Numbered from the stretch's first letter, positions 41,904 to 50,868 are shown. The stretch: 64,000 nt of DNA from Desulfocarbo sp964620595 (GCA_964620595.1 CAZUHP010000005.1:44891-108890), one strand, 5' to 3'. Numbers and translations: made by a program. The notes: generated from the letters alone by a model not told the origin.

Positions 41904-42941
41904 TTAGCCCTCCGGGGGTTCGCCGCCCTCGCCGGCCAAGCGCTTTTCCAGGGCCTGGAGGCGCTTGAACAGCTCGGGCAGCCGGCGTATGAGCCCGCTG
42001 GTTCGCAGCCACAACCGGTGCGGCATGGCCGGCACCCCGGCCAACACCTCGCCCGGCGGAACCGACTTGATGATGCCGGTGCCGCCGGCGGCCTGCACGT
42101 TGTCGCCGATCTCGATATGGCCGGCCACGCCCGCCTGGCCGCCCAGAACCACGTGGCGGCCCAGCTTGGTGGAGCCGCTGATGCCCACCTGGGCCACCAG
42201 GAGCGAGTCCTCGCCGATGACGCAGTTGTGGGCCACGTGCACCATGTTGTCGGTCTTCACCCCGCGCTGGATCCAGGTGCGGCCCATGGCCGCCCGGTCG
42301 ATGGTGCACAGGGCGCCGATCTCCACGTCGTCGTCGATCTGTACGATCCCCACCTGGGGTATCTTGAAATAACCCTCGCCCTCGGGCACGAAGCCGTAGC
42401 CGTCGGCGCCGATGACCGTGCCGCCGTGGATTATGCAGCGCTTGCCGATCTTGCAGCCGTGATACACGGTGACGTTGGGGTGGAGCACGGTGTCGTCGCC
42501 CACCTCGACCCCCTCGCCCAGGTGCACCCCCGAATGGAGCACCACCCGGTCGCCCAGCTTGGCGCCGGGGCCCACATAGGCCAGGGGGTGCACCGTCACC
42601 TCGCGGCCCACCTGGGCGCTCGGGTCCACGAAGGCCCGGGGATGCACCCCGCCGGGTTGGTAAGGCTTGCGGGTGGCTGCGGTGAGCGCCTTGGCGTAGG
42701 CCAGGTAGGGGTCGTCCACCCGGATCACGGCCAGGCCCTGGGGGACTTTCTGGTCGCGGCCCACCAGCACCACCCCTGCCTTGCAACGGGGCAGGGCCTT
42801 GGCGTAGCGGGGGTTGGCCAGAAAGGCCACGTCCTGGGGCCCGGCCTCCTCGATGCCCTTGATGCCCGAAACCTCCCGCTCGGGCGGGCCCTCCAGGCTC
42901 CCGCCCACCAGGGCGGCCAACTGGGCCAGGGTTACCTTCAT
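41904..42941 (-). CDS. lpxD: UDP-3-O-(3-hydroxyacyl)glucosamine N-acyltransferase
   Basis: 345 aa. N-terminal uridine-binding domain (LAQLAALVGGSLEG, VAFLANPRYAKAL), then hexapeptide repeats forming the left-handed beta-helix, catalytic His in NMVHVAHNCVIGEDSLL, and a C-terminal helix with RRLPELFKRLQALEKRL. Adds the second acyl chain. It starts 9 bp after ompH and ends 11 bp before fabZ. Confidence 0.96.
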   Translation of the reverse strand: MKVTLAQLAALVGGSLEGPPEREVSGIKGIEEAGPQDVAFLANPRYAKALPRCKAGVVLVGRDQKVPQGLAVIRVDDPYLAYAKALTAATRKPYQPGGVHPRAFVDPSAQVGREVTVHPLAYVGPGAKLGDRVVLHSGVHLGEGVEVGDDTVLHPNVTVYHGCKIGKRCIIHGGTVIGADGYGFVPEGEGYFKIPQVGIVQIDDDVEIGALCTIDRAAMGRTWIQRGVKTDNMVHVAHNCVIGEDSLLVAQVGISGSTKLGRHVVLGGQAGVAGHIEIGDNVQAAGGTGIIKSVPPGEVLAGVPAMPHRLWLRTSGLIRRLPELFKRLQALEKRLAGEGGEPPEG

Positions 42942-42950
42942 GCCTACCGC

Positions 42951-43484
42951 CTAGGGGTTCACCTTGTCATAGGCCGCGATCACCTGGGGGGTGATGTCGG
43001 CGCTCTTGGGATAGTAGATGGCGAAGCGGGTCTCCATGATCAGCGAGTAGCCGCCCTTCTTGCCGATGTCTTCGATTATCTTCTTCATCTTCGCCAGGAT
43101 GGGCGCGTAGGCCTGGCGCTGGGCCTCGGCCCAGTCCTGCTGGGCGTCGCGCTGGCGGTCGCGGATCTGGCGGCCCAGCCGCTCCAGCTCCCGCTGCTTG
43201 GAGAGCTTGGCCTCGGGCTTGAGCAACATGGAGGAATTTTCCAGCTCGCTCTGCAGCTTCTGGAACTTGACCTGAAGGCCCTTGATCTCTTGCTGGTACT
43301 TTTCCAGCTTGCGCTTGAGTTCGGCCTGGGCGCGCTTGCCCGCCTTGGTGTTGTTCACCGCCCGTTCGGTGTCCACCACGCCGATCTTTCCCTTGGCCAA
43401 AGCCTGGGCCGGCAGGGCCAAGGCCACCGCCAGCAGGCAGGTCAGAAACGCTATGGCCAGAGTATTCTTTCTGCTGAAGGTCAT
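42951..43484 (-). CDS. skp: Periplasmic chaperone OmpH/Skp
   Basis: 177 aa with a Sec signal (MTFSRKNTLAIAFLTCLL ending ALPAQALA). The mature start KIGVVDTERAVNNTKAGKRA is typical of Skp, followed by a long coiled coil rich in Lys, Glu and Gln (about residues 50-120) and the C-terminal KIIEDIGKKGGYSLIME. It escorts unfolded outer-membrane proteins to BamA, whose gene lies 31 bp upstream. Confidence 0.93.
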   Translation of the reverse strand: MTFSRKNTLAIAFLTCLLAVALALPAQALAKGKIGVVDTERAVNNTKAGKRAQAELKRKLEKYQQEIKGLQVKFQKLQSELENSSMLLKPEAKLSKQRELERLGRQIRDRQRDAQQDWAEAQRQAYAPILAKMKKIIEDIGKKGGYSLIMETRFAIYYPKSADITPQVIAAYDKVNP

Positions 43485-43515
43485 ACAGATGTCTCCCTCG
43501 CTTGGCTATAAGGCT

Positions 43516-46158
43516 TTAGAACAAGCTTCCGATGGTGAATTCCCAGTTGGAGGTCTCCTCGCCCGGCTCCGGGTCCAGCACCCAGCCGTACTCCAGGCGC
43601 AGGGGGCCCATGGGCGAGTACCAGCGTATGCCCAGGCCCGCGCTCTTGCGCAGGCTGCCGAAATCATAGCCCTGGTCCTGGGTCCAGGCATTGCCGGTAT
43701 CGTAGAACAGCACTCCCACCAGTCCCGCCTTCTCCACGATGGGGAAGCGGTACTCAAGGTTTAACTGGACCATGCGCTCGCCGCCGATGACATCGCCGGT
43801 TTCGGGGTCCTTGGGTCCCACGCTGTTGTAGTCGAAGCCGCGCAGGGTGTTGATGCCGCCCAGGAAGAAACGCTCGTAGATGGGCAGGTCGCCCCCCGAA
43901 TGGCCGGTCAACCAGCCCACCCGGCCGTGCACCACCACGATGTGCTTGAACCAGATGGGGAAGTACCAGCCGCTGTCGGCGATGGCCTTGACGAAGGCGT
44001 TGGTGCCGCCCAAGGGGTCGCCGGCGTATTCCACGCTGATGCTGTTGTCCGAGCCGCTGGTGGGGTTGAAGGTGTGGTTGCGGGTGTCGCGCCGCAGAAT
44101 GGCCCGCACCGCGCTGGTGGTGTGGTCGCCCACCTGGTCCCGGATGATGCGTGAGGTGTTCTCGGCCACGTTGGAAACCGTGGCCTGCTCAAAGGTGTAG
44201 TAGGTGTACAGGCGGGTGTAGTCAAAAGGCGTGGGCCAGCCCAAGCGCAGGCGGACGCCGGCCGCCTCCTTGTCGTAGCTGGTGTACTCCCGGAACCAAT
44301 CGTAGATGTCTATCCCCGCGCTGATGGGCTTGTCAAAGACCCAGGGCTCGGTGAAGGACAAGGTATAGCGGGTGGACTTGCCGCCCAACTGGCCGCGCAG
44401 CTCCAGGCGCTGGCCGCGGCCAAAGAGGTTGGCCTCGGTGATGGAGCCCATGACCATGAAGCTGTCTATGGTGGAGTAGCCCGCGCCGATGCTGAAAGAG
44501 CCGGTGCGCTTCTCCTTGACGTTTATCTTCAGGTTCATCCTGTCGGGCTGGGAGCCCTTTTCGGTGGAGATGTGCACGTCCTCGAAGAAATTCAACCGGT
44601 GCAGGCGGATGTTGCTGGCGCGCAAGGCCCGGCTGGAGAAGAGGTCCCCCTCGGCCACGCCCAGCTCCCGCCGGATCACGTTGTCGCGGGTGCGGTCGTT
44701 GCCGGTGATGATGATGCGCTCGAAGTAGACCTTGGGGCCCTTCTTGATGCTGTAGTTGATGGCCACCTGGTTCTTGTCGGCCCGCTCCTTGATCTGGGGG
44801 CGCACCTCCACGTAGGCATAGCCGCGGTCGGCGTACACGTCGTGCAGCATGCGCAGGTCCTGGCGGAGCTTCTCGCGGTTGAACCAGTCCCCCGCCTTGA
44901 GCTGCATGCCTTCCATCAGCCTCTTTTGGGGTACCACCATCTCGCCCGAGGCGCTGATGGAGCCCACCTTGAAGCGCGGCCCCTCGTTTATGTCGAAGGT
45001 GACCACCAGGCCGCCCTGCTCCCGCTTGATCTCGGGCTCGCCCACCCGGGCGGTCATGTAACCGTGGTTGTAGTAGAAATCGGTCAGCTTCTCGCGGTCC
45101 TGGTCCAGCTTGGAGCGGTCCAGCACGTTGGAGTCGGTGATCCAGGTGAACCAACCCTCTTCCTGGGTGCTCATCTGGTCTTTCAGTTTAGAGGCGCTGA
45201 AGGCCTTGTTGCCCCGGAAGCGTATGGCCTTGATGAAGACCTTCTTGCCTTCCTCGATGGTGAACTTGACGCCCTTGTCGCCCGAGGGCAGGTCGATGAC
45301 CGAGCTGGTCACCTTGGCGTCGAAGTAGCCCTTGTCGTGGTACAGGCGCACGATCTTGGCCTCGGCCTCCTTGATGGCCGCGGGCCGGTACACGCTGAAG
45401 GGCTTGACCCCGATCTGGTCGCGGATGTCTTTCTTGTCTATGGCGCTGGCCCCCGTGATCTGCACCTCGCGGACCATGGGCTTTTCCTTGACCTCCACGG
45501 TCACGATCTTGCCGCCCGCGGCGTCGGTGGTCTTGATGCGCACGTCCTCGAAGTAGCCCATCTTCCACACCGCGCGCAGGTCGCGGTCCAGCTTGAGGGG
45601 GGAGTAGGGACTCCCCGCCTTGGTCTGCATGGCCGCCTTGATCGCCTCGGCCTCGATGCGCTTGTTGCCCTGCACCCGCACCTCGGCCACCCGCTCCAGG
45701 CCGGACATCTTGGAGACCATCTCCCGGGCCAGGCGCCCGGACATGTCCTTCAGCTCATCCAGGCCGGTGCCTTCCACGAACACCGACAGGGGCCGGGCCA
45801 TGCCCAGCGAGTCCAGCACCTTGGCGTCCAGGGAGATGCGCGCGCCTATCTTGGTGAGGGAGCCATAGACCGCATAATCCGCGCCCAGGCGGCCGGCCAG
45901 CACCCGGGCCAGGGTCAGGTCCAGGGGCTTGCCCGCTTCCTTGAGGGCACGGTTCACTTCTTCCTTGGGAAGGGGCGCCAGGCCCTCGGCGGCCAGTTGC
46001 TGGATGAGAAGCTTCTGCAATTCGCCGCCCAACTCGCCCAGGGGCTGGCGGCTGAACACATCGAAGGGAAACACCACCACCTTCACCGGCTTGGCCAGGG
46101 CCAGCCCGGGGAAAGCCACCAGAAGGGCCAGGATGGTTGCCAGCGCTATCTTCTTCAT
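43516..46158 (-). CDS. bamA: Outer membrane assembly factor BamA with extra N-terminal domain
   Basis: 880 aa. Signal peptide residues 1-22. Residues 24-150 form an additional alpha/beta domain (VVVFPFDVFSRQPLGELGGE to GADYAVYGSLTKIGARISL), resembling TolB-N or FlgO-type domains, before five POTRA domains (first starts near RVQGNKRIEAEAIKAAM). The C-terminal barrel has the BamA loop motif ERFFLGGINTLRGFDY and ends with aromatic Phe (FTIGSLF). It inserts beta-barrel proteins into the outer membrane. It opens the large envelope cluster. A possible -10 (TATAAG) lies upstream near 46180, but no clear -35 was found. Confidence 0.94.
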   Translation of the reverse strand: MKKIALATILALLVAFPGLALAKPVKVVVFPFDVFSRQPLGELGGELQKLLIQQLAAEGLAPLPKEEVNRALKEAGKPLDLTLARVLAGRLGADYAVYGSLTKIGARISLDAKVLDSLGMARPLSVFVEGTGLDELKDMSGRLAREMVSKMSGLERVAEVRVQGNKRIEAEAIKAAMQTKAGSPYSPLKLDRDLRAVWKMGYFEDVRIKTTDAAGGKIVTVEVKEKPMVREVQITGASAIDKKDIRDQIGVKPFSVYRPAAIKEAEAKIVRLYHDKGYFDAKVTSSVIDLPSGDKGVKFTIEEGKKVFIKAIRFRGNKAFSASKLKDQMSTQEEGWFTWITDSNVLDRSKLDQDREKLTDFYYNHGYMTARVGEPEIKREQGGLVVTFDINEGPRFKVGSISASGEMVVPQKRLMEGMQLKAGDWFNREKLRQDLRMLHDVYADRGYAYVEVRPQIKERADKNQVAINYSIKKGPKVYFERIIITGNDRTRDNVIRRELGVAEGDLFSSRALRASNIRLHRLNFFEDVHISTEKGSQPDRMNLKINVKEKRTGSFSIGAGYSTIDSFMVMGSITEANLFGRGQRLELRGQLGGKSTRYTLSFTEPWVFDKPISAGIDIYDWFREYTSYDKEAAGVRLRLGWPTPFDYTRLYTYYTFEQATVSNVAENTSRIIRDQVGDHTTSAVRAILRRDTRNHTFNPTSGSDNSISVEYAGDPLGGTNAFVKAIADSGWYFPIWFKHIVVVHGRVGWLTGHSGGDLPIYERFFLGGINTLRGFDYNSVGPKDPETGDVIGGERMVQLNLEYRFPIVEKAGLVGVLFYDTGNAWTQDQGYDFGSLRKSAGLGIRWYSPMGPLRLEYGWVLDPEPGEETSNWEFTIGSLF

Positions 46159-46250
46159 GCCGCCCCCTGCTTCCTATTACTTATATAATTCCCGCCCTGC
46201 CAAAAACGAGGCGCAGCCTGTTTCCCCGCCCCTGCCCCGCCCCCGGAGCC

Positions 46251-46973
46251 TCACTCGGGCCAGGCCTTGCCCTCGGCCAGCCGCACCCTGCGGTCCAAGG
46301 TCTTGGCCAGGCGCTCGTTGTGGGTGGCCACCAAGGTGGTGAGCCCGTGCTCGGCGTTCAGCCGCACGATGAGCTCATGCACCCGCTCCCCGGTGCGCTC
46401 GTCCAGGTTGCCGGTGGGCTCATCCGCCAAAAGCAGGCTGGGCCCCAAAACCAGGGCCCGGGCCACGGCCACCCGCTGCTGCTCTCCGCCGGAAAGCTCG
46501 CCCACCCGGTGGGCCAGGCGGTCGCCCAGCCCCACCTCGGCCAACAGCTCCTCGGCCCTGGTCCTGGCCTCGGCCGTATTCCAGCGGGCGATCAAGGCCG
46601 GCATCATCACGTTCTCCAGGGCGCTGAACTCGGGCAACAGGTGGTGGAACTGGAACACAAAGCCGATATGGCGGTTGCGGAAGGCCGCCAAGGCCCCATC
46701 GTCCAGGGCGAACACGTCGCGCCCGCCCACCAGCACCTTGCCCTGCGTGGGCCGGTCCAGGGTGCCCACTATGTGCAACAGGGTGGACTTGCCCACCCCC
46801 GAGGCCCCCACCACGGCCACTGATTCGCCAGCAGCCACGGTCAGGTCCAGCCCCTTCAGGACCTCCACTTTATCACGGGGGCCTTCGTAAGTCTTGCGGA
46901 GTTGACTTATATGAATAAATGGTCCGGCTTCTGTCAAGCCACTTAGCCTCCCCCCGCCGCTGCCGGGGCTCAT
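46251..46973 (-). CDS. lolD: Lipoprotein-releasing system ATPase LolD
   Basis: 240 aa ABC ATPase. Walker A VGASGVGKSTLLH, Q-loop FVFQFHHLLPEFSALENVMM (the LolD/MacB pattern), LSGGEQQRVAVARAL, Walker B LLLADEPTGNLD and THNERLA. ATG 46973 is taken; TTG 46937, nine bases after GGAGG, would give 228 aa and fits the family length better. Pairs with the lolC/E gene directly upstream to release lipoproteins from the inner membrane. Confidence 0.93.
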   Translation of the reverse strand: MSPGSGGGRLSGLTEAGPFIHISQLRKTYEGPRDKVEVLKGLDLTVAAGESVAVVGASGVGKSTLLHIVGTLDRPTQGKVLVGGRDVFALDDGALAAFRNRHIGFVFQFHHLLPEFSALENVMMPALIARWNTAEARTRAEELLAEVGLGDRLAHRVGELSGGEQQRVAVARALVLGPSLLLADEPTGNLDERTGERVHELIVRLNAEHGLTTLVATHNERLAKTLDRRVRLAEGKAWPE

Positions 46974-46982
46974 CGGGGCAAC

Positions 46983-48215
46983 CTATTGATACCTCAGGGC
47001 CTCCACCGGGTCCAGCCTGGCCGCGGCATGGGCCGGGTACAAGGTGGCCAAAAGGCTCATGACCACGGCCGCCACCCCCACCAGGGCCACCATGAGAGGC
47101 TCCACCTGCACGGGCAGGGTGTCCAGGGCATAGACATCCACCGGCAGCTCGATGAACTTGTAGCGGGCCAGGAGCGCGCACAGCACCAGCCCCGAAACCA
47201 GGCCCGAAAGGGTGCCCATCACCCCGATGATGAGCCCCTCCAGCACGAAGATGCGCCGGATGCTCTTGGCGGTGGCGCCCATGGCCTTGAGTATGGCGAT
47301 GTCCTTGGTCTTTTCCATGACCAGCATGATCAGGGAGCTGACTATGCCAAAGGCCGCCACCAGCACGATCAGGATGAGGATCACGAACATGGTGATCTTT
47401 TCGAGCTTCAGGGCCGAGAACAGGCTGTGGTTCATGGCCATCCAGTCCCGGGCGAAGTACAGGGGGCCCAGGGACTCGGCCACCTGGCGGCCGATGGAAT
47501 CCGCCGCGTAGATGTCGGCCACCTTGAGTTCCACCCCGCTGACCGCCTTGCCCATGTCCAAGAATTCCTGGGCGGCCTCCAAAGAAACATAGCACAGGGA
47601 GGAATCGTACTGGTACATGCCCGAACGGAACACCCCCACCACCCGGAAGGGCTCACTCTTGGGCACCCGGCCCACGGGGGTGTCCTCGCCCAGGGGGTTG
47701 ATCAGGTTCACCACCCCGCCCCGCCGCACCGCCAGGCGCCGGGCCAGGGCCGCGCCCAGGATGACCCCGGGCAGGCCGCGGGGCCCGGGCCGGGCCAGGT
47801 CCTGCACCGAGCCCTGGGTGACCACCCGGTCCAGGTCCAGGGTCTCTGCCGCCCGGGAGACCTGGATGCCCCGCAGGAGGGCACCCGAGGCGCCGGCGCC
47901 GGAAACCACCATGACCTGGCCGGAGACAAAGGGGGCGCCCTGGACCACCCCGGGCACCTGGCGGGCCCGGGCCACCACCCGGGAGGGCTGGTCCATCACC
48001 CCCCCGGCCTTGTAGATCAAGACATGGGCGTTCATGCCCAGTATCTTGCTCTTCAGCTCGCTCTCCGCCCCGTTCATCACCGACAGCACCACGATGAGGG
48101 TGCAGACCCCCAGGCCCACCCCCACCATGGACAAAAGCGATATCAGGGAAATGAAGGCCTGCTTGCGCCGGGCGCGCAAGTAGCGCAGGGCGACCAGGAC
48201 TTCAAAGGACATCAT
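46983..48215 (-). CDS. lolC: Lipoprotein-releasing system permease LolC/LolE
   Basis: 410 aa FtsX-fold permease. N-terminal FEVLVALRYLRARRKQAFIS before the first helix, a large periplasmic domain (residues about 50-270), then three C-terminal helices including MFVILILIVLVAAFGIVSSL and the coupling-loop text EKTKDIAILKAMGAT. One permease gene rather than separate lolC and lolE suggests a LolF-like homodimeric system. The ATG overlaps the lysS stop (ATGA). Confidence 0.92.
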   Translation of the reverse strand: MMSFEVLVALRYLRARRKQAFISLISLLSMVGVGLGVCTLIVVLSVMNGAESELKSKILGMNAHVLIYKAGGVMDQPSRVVARARQVPGVVQGAPFVSGQVMVVSGAGASGALLRGIQVSRAAETLDLDRVVTQGSVQDLARPGPRGLPGVILGAALARRLAVRRGGVVNLINPLGEDTPVGRVPKSEPFRVVGVFRSGMYQYDSSLCYVSLEAAQEFLDMGKAVSGVELKVADIYAADSIGRQVAESLGPLYFARDWMAMNHSLFSALKLEKITMFVILILIVLVAAFGIVSSLIMLVMEKTKDIAILKAMGATAKSIRRIFVLEGLIIGVMGTLSGLVSGLVLCALLARYKFIELPVDVYALDTLPVQVEPLMVALVGVAAVVMSLLATLYPAHAAARLDPVEALRYQ

Positions 48216-49753
48216 CCCTGTTCCGGCCTGAGGAGCGGGAAGAGGATCACCTCGCGGATGCTGGGCTGGTCGGTGAGGAGCATCACCAAGCGGTCGATGC
48301 CGATGCCCTCGCCAGCGGTGGGGGGCATGCCGTACTCCAGGGCGCGCACGTACTCCAGGTCCATGAACTGGGCCTCCTCGTCGCCCGCGGCGCGTTCGGC
48401 CTGCTGGGCCTGGAAACGCTGCAACTGGTCGTCCGGGTCGTTCAGCTCGGAGAAGCCGTTGCCCGTCTCCCGGCCGGCGATGAAGAACTCGAAGCGCTCC
48501 ACCACGTCGGGGTCGTGGTCGCAGGTACGGCTCAAGGGGCTGATCTCCTTGGGGAAGCCCGTCACGAACGTGGGCTGCCAAAGCTCGGGCTCCACCAGCA
48601 CCTCGAATATCTTGTTGAGCGCCTTGCCCAAACCGTCGCCCGGCCGGTGCACCCCGCCCAACTCGCGGCTCAGCCCCAGGGCGGCCTCGGTGTCAAAGAG
48701 CACCTTGGGCGGCACCCCGCCGATCTCCAGAAGGCTGGTGCGGAAGTCCAGGTTGGTCCAGGGTGGGGTGAGGTCGATCTCCCGGCCCTGGTACTCGAAC
48801 TTGAGGCTGCCCTTCACCTCCTGGGCGCATTCGCCGATGAGTTCCTCGGTGAAGGCCATGAGGTCCTCGTAGGTGGCATAGGCCTGGTAGAACTCCAGCA
48901 TGGTGAACTCGGGATTGTGGCGTACGCTGATGCCCTCGTTGCGGAAGTTGCGGTTCAGCTCGTACACCCGTTCCAGGCCGCCCACGATGAGCCGCTTGAG
49001 GTACAGCTCCGGCGCCACCCTGAGGTACAGCTTCATGCCCAGGGCGTTGTGATAGGTCTCAAAGGGGCGGGCGGTGGCGCCGCCGGGGATGACCTGCATC
49101 ATGGGGGTCTCCACCTCCATGAACCCCTTTTCGTCCAGCTTGCGGCGGATGGTCTTTATGATCGCCGTCCGGGACTTGAAGATGTCCCGGGTGCTCTGGT
49201 TCATGATGAGGTCCAGGTAGCGCTGGCGGTAGCGGGCCTCCACGTCGGTGAGCCCGTGGAACTTCTCGGGCAGGGGACGGTAGCTCTTGGTGATGAGCTG
49301 GAAGCTCTCGGCCCGGATGGTCAGCTCCTGGGTGCGGGTGCGGAACAAGGGGCCGGTGACCCCTATGATGTCACCCACATCCATCTTCTTGAAGATGGCG
49401 TATCTTTCCGGCCCCAGCACGTCGCGCTGCATGTGGACCTGCAAGCTGCCGGTGCGGTCCTGCACCTTGATGAAGGCCGCCTTGCCAAAGGAGCGCAGGG
49501 CCATGATCCGGCCGGCGATGGAGAACTTGGTGTCCTCCCGGCTTTCCAACTGGTTGGCGTCCAGCCGGCCGTAGGAGGAGATGATGTCGCCGACCTTGTC
49601 GCGGGGGCGGAAGGTGTTGGGAAAGAGGGGAAGCCCCATTCCCTTGATCTCGGCGGCCTTTTTGCGCCGCTGGCGGATAAGGGGGTTGTCTTCCAGGATG
49701 CGCGCCATGTCCGCCTCGGCCCCTTGGGGCTTTTGACCAGCCTTCTTGGCCAC
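48212..49753 (-). CDS. lysS: Lysyl-tRNA synthetase, class II
   Basis: 513 aa. OB-fold anticodon-binding domain (about residues 60-170, FSIAGRIMALRSFGKAAFIK), class II motif 1 FMEVETPMMQVIPGGATARPF, motif 2 YELNRNFRNEGISVRHNPEFT and motif 3 GIGIDRLVMLLTD. First gene of a lysS-lolC-lolD run, with a sigma-70-type promoter upstream (49836-49864). The coupling of lysS to lol genes is also common in other proteobacteria. Confidence 0.96.
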   Translation of the reverse strand: MAKKAGQKPQGAEADMARILEDNPLIRQRRKKAAEIKGMGLPLFPNTFRPRDKVGDIISSYGRLDANQLESREDTKFSIAGRIMALRSFGKAAFIKVQDRTGSLQVHMQRDVLGPERYAIFKKMDVGDIIGVTGPLFRTRTQELTIRAESFQLITKSYRPLPEKFHGLTDVEARYRQRYLDLIMNQSTRDIFKSRTAIIKTIRRKLDEKGFMEVETPMMQVIPGGATARPFETYHNALGMKLYLRVAPELYLKRLIVGGLERVYELNRNFRNEGISVRHNPEFTMLEFYQAYATYEDLMAFTEELIGECAQEVKGSLKFEYQGREIDLTPPWTNLDFRTSLLEIGGVPPKVLFDTEAALGLSRELGGVHRPGDGLGKALNKIFEVLVEPELWQPTFVTGFPKEISPLSRTCDHDPDVVERFEFFIAGRETGNGFSELNDPDDQLQRFQAQQAERAAGDEEAQFMDLEYVRALEYGMPPTAGEGIGIDRLVMLLTDQPSIREVILFPLLRPEQG

Positions 49754-49835
49754 TTGCTTCAGCTCCTTCCCCCGCGGGCCGCGTTCGAGGTCCTGTGCGC
49801 GGCGGCAGGGCGTTTCCCCTTAAGTCAAGGTACTT

Positions 49836-49864
49836 TATCTACGTGAGCCCCGGCGGTTTGTCAA
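49836..49864 (-). promoter_or_regulatory. Sigma-70-type promoter for lysS-lolC-lolD
   Basis: Minus strand: perfect -35 TTGACA (49859-49864), 17-bp spacer, -10 TAGATA (49836-49841). It lies about 83 bp before the lysS ATG. Confidence 0.55.
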
Positions 49865-49899
49865 GGGCGGCGGCAGGCGGGCAAAAGGCGTATTTCCCC

Positions 49900-49928
49900 T
49901 TGACAGGCAGGGGAAGGGTGACCATAAT
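49900..49928 (+). promoter_or_regulatory. Strong sigma-70-type promoter for the PxxKW gene
   Basis: Plus strand: -35 TTGACA (49900-49905, perfect), spacer exactly 17 bp, -10 CATAAT (49923-49928, five of six). Expected transcript start is near 49935, giving a leader of about 113 bases. Confidence 0.72.
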
Positions 49929-49949
49929 TGCCAGCCAGTGTGTGTAGCG

Positions 49950-49976
49950 GGGGCCCGGCGTCTTAGGCCGGGCCCC
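49950..49976 (+). other. Strong leader hairpin upstream of the PxxKW gene
   Basis: Perfect 10-bp stem GGGGCCCGGC/GCCGGGCCCC with a seven-base loop (GTCTTAG), about 15 bases after the expected transcript start. A TGTTTTTG stretch lies 12-20 bases after it, too far for a classical terminator. It may stabilise the mRNA 5' end, act as an attenuator, or terminate a very short RNA. The rest of the 294-bp gap shows only the two divergent promoters. Confidence 0.6.
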
Positions 49977-50047
49977 TCGTATTGACCTGTTTTTGCGACG
50001 GACTCACCCGGAAACCTCCCGTGAGACCAGTAAGGATGTGACGAGCC

Positions 50048-50329
50048 ATGCAGTGCACCACCACCCGCGAAGGCTATGAGTGCAACTTCATGACCCCCCA
50101 GGGTTGCTCCTACAACGGCGGCACCTGCCACCCGGCCATCGAAGCTTGCCAGGGCTGCGACCGCACCGTAAGCCAGGGCGAGCTGATGTATTGCCAGAGC
50201 TACCCCGACCCGGCGGCCAAGTGGCGCTATGGGGTGTGCAACTTCGCCACCCATGTGAAGGGCGAAATGAAGGAGGCCCCCAAGCTGAACCCGCTGAAGG
50301 CCTCCAAGCGCGCCCGCCGCGGCGGCTAG
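50048..50329 (+). CDS. PxxKW family cysteine-rich protein
   Basis: 93 aa, the only plus-strand gene between rlmB and the LOG gene. Eight cysteines, including C-x2-C in EACQGCDRT and single ones near both ends, and the family name motif PAAKW in SYPDPAAKWRYGVC. The C-terminus is basic (KASKRARRGG). This family is a small conserved protein of deltaproteobacteria with unknown function; the cysteines suggest a metal or Fe-S centre. A strong promoter and leader hairpin precede it and a terminator follows, so it is a monocistronic, probably well-expressed gene. Confidence 0.85.
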   Translation: MQCTTTREGYECNFMTPQGCSYNGGTCHPAIEACQGCDRTVSQGELMYCQSYPDPAAKWRYGVCNFATHVKGEMKEAPKLNPLKASKRARRGG

Positions 50330-50353
50330 AACCACCTGCCTGCGATCAGGGCC

Positions 50354-50378
50354 GGCCCTCCCGCCTGGCGGGAGGGCC
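50354..50378. terminator. Bidirectional-type intrinsic terminator
   Basis: Perfect 11-bp stem GGCCCTCCCGC/GCGGGAGGGCC with a three-base loop between convergent genes (stop at 50329 on plus, stop at 50384 on minus). The tail on the plus strand is TCTCCTT, only modestly T-rich. Confidence 0.8.
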
Positions 50379-50383
50379 TCTCC

Positions 50384-50821
50384 TTACCCTGCGACCATCT
50401 CGGCCAGGGACTTGCCATAGTCCTGGGCCATGGCCACGCCGCCCTGCAAGTCCGCAGACTTCAGCCGCAGGCAATCGCCGGCCACGTTCATCTCGAAGAC
50501 GTTCTTCATGGTGGCCAGGATGCGGTCCGGCGCCTCGCCGGACCAGCCAAAGGCCCCGAAGGAACCGCCGCACTTGCCCTTGAGCCCCGCCTTTTCGGCC
50601 AGGAACAAGAACTGCTTCATGGCGGGCATCATCTCGCCGTGGTAGGTGGCCGAGCCGAATACGTACAGGTCATAGCCCTGCAACTCCTCCGCGCTCTTCA
50701 CCTTGTGGGTTTCCGCGAGTTCCACCTCCAGGCCCTTGATGCGAAGGCCCTCGGCGATAAGCTCGGCGATCTTCCGGGTCTGTCCGGTGCGGGTGGCATA
50801 CACGATCAGTGCTTTGGCCAT
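50384..50821 (-). CDS. Flavodoxin
   Basis: 145 aa FMN-binding electron carrier. The phosphate loop ATRTGQTRKIA is at residues 9-19 (TxTGxT). The second loop YDLYVFGSATYHGEMMPAMKQF holds aromatic residues near the flavin. SFGAFGWSGEAPDRI is the third. No signal peptide. Last in a minus-strand redox group with an iron-sulfur flavoprotein, DsrE-like protein and rubredoxins; it may accept electrons under iron limitation, which is inference. Confidence 0.92.
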   Translation of the reverse strand: MAKALIVYATRTGQTRKIAELIAEGLRIKGLEVELAETHKVKSAEELQGYDLYVFGSATYHGEMMPAMKQFLFLAEKAGLKGKCGGSFGAFGWSGEAPDRILATMKNVFEMNVAGDCLRLKSADLQGGVAMAQDYGKSLAEMVAG

Positions 50822-50868
50822 GGTCTCTGCTACCTCTCTCTCTTTAGCTTGGGTGGGGCGCGCCGGGG

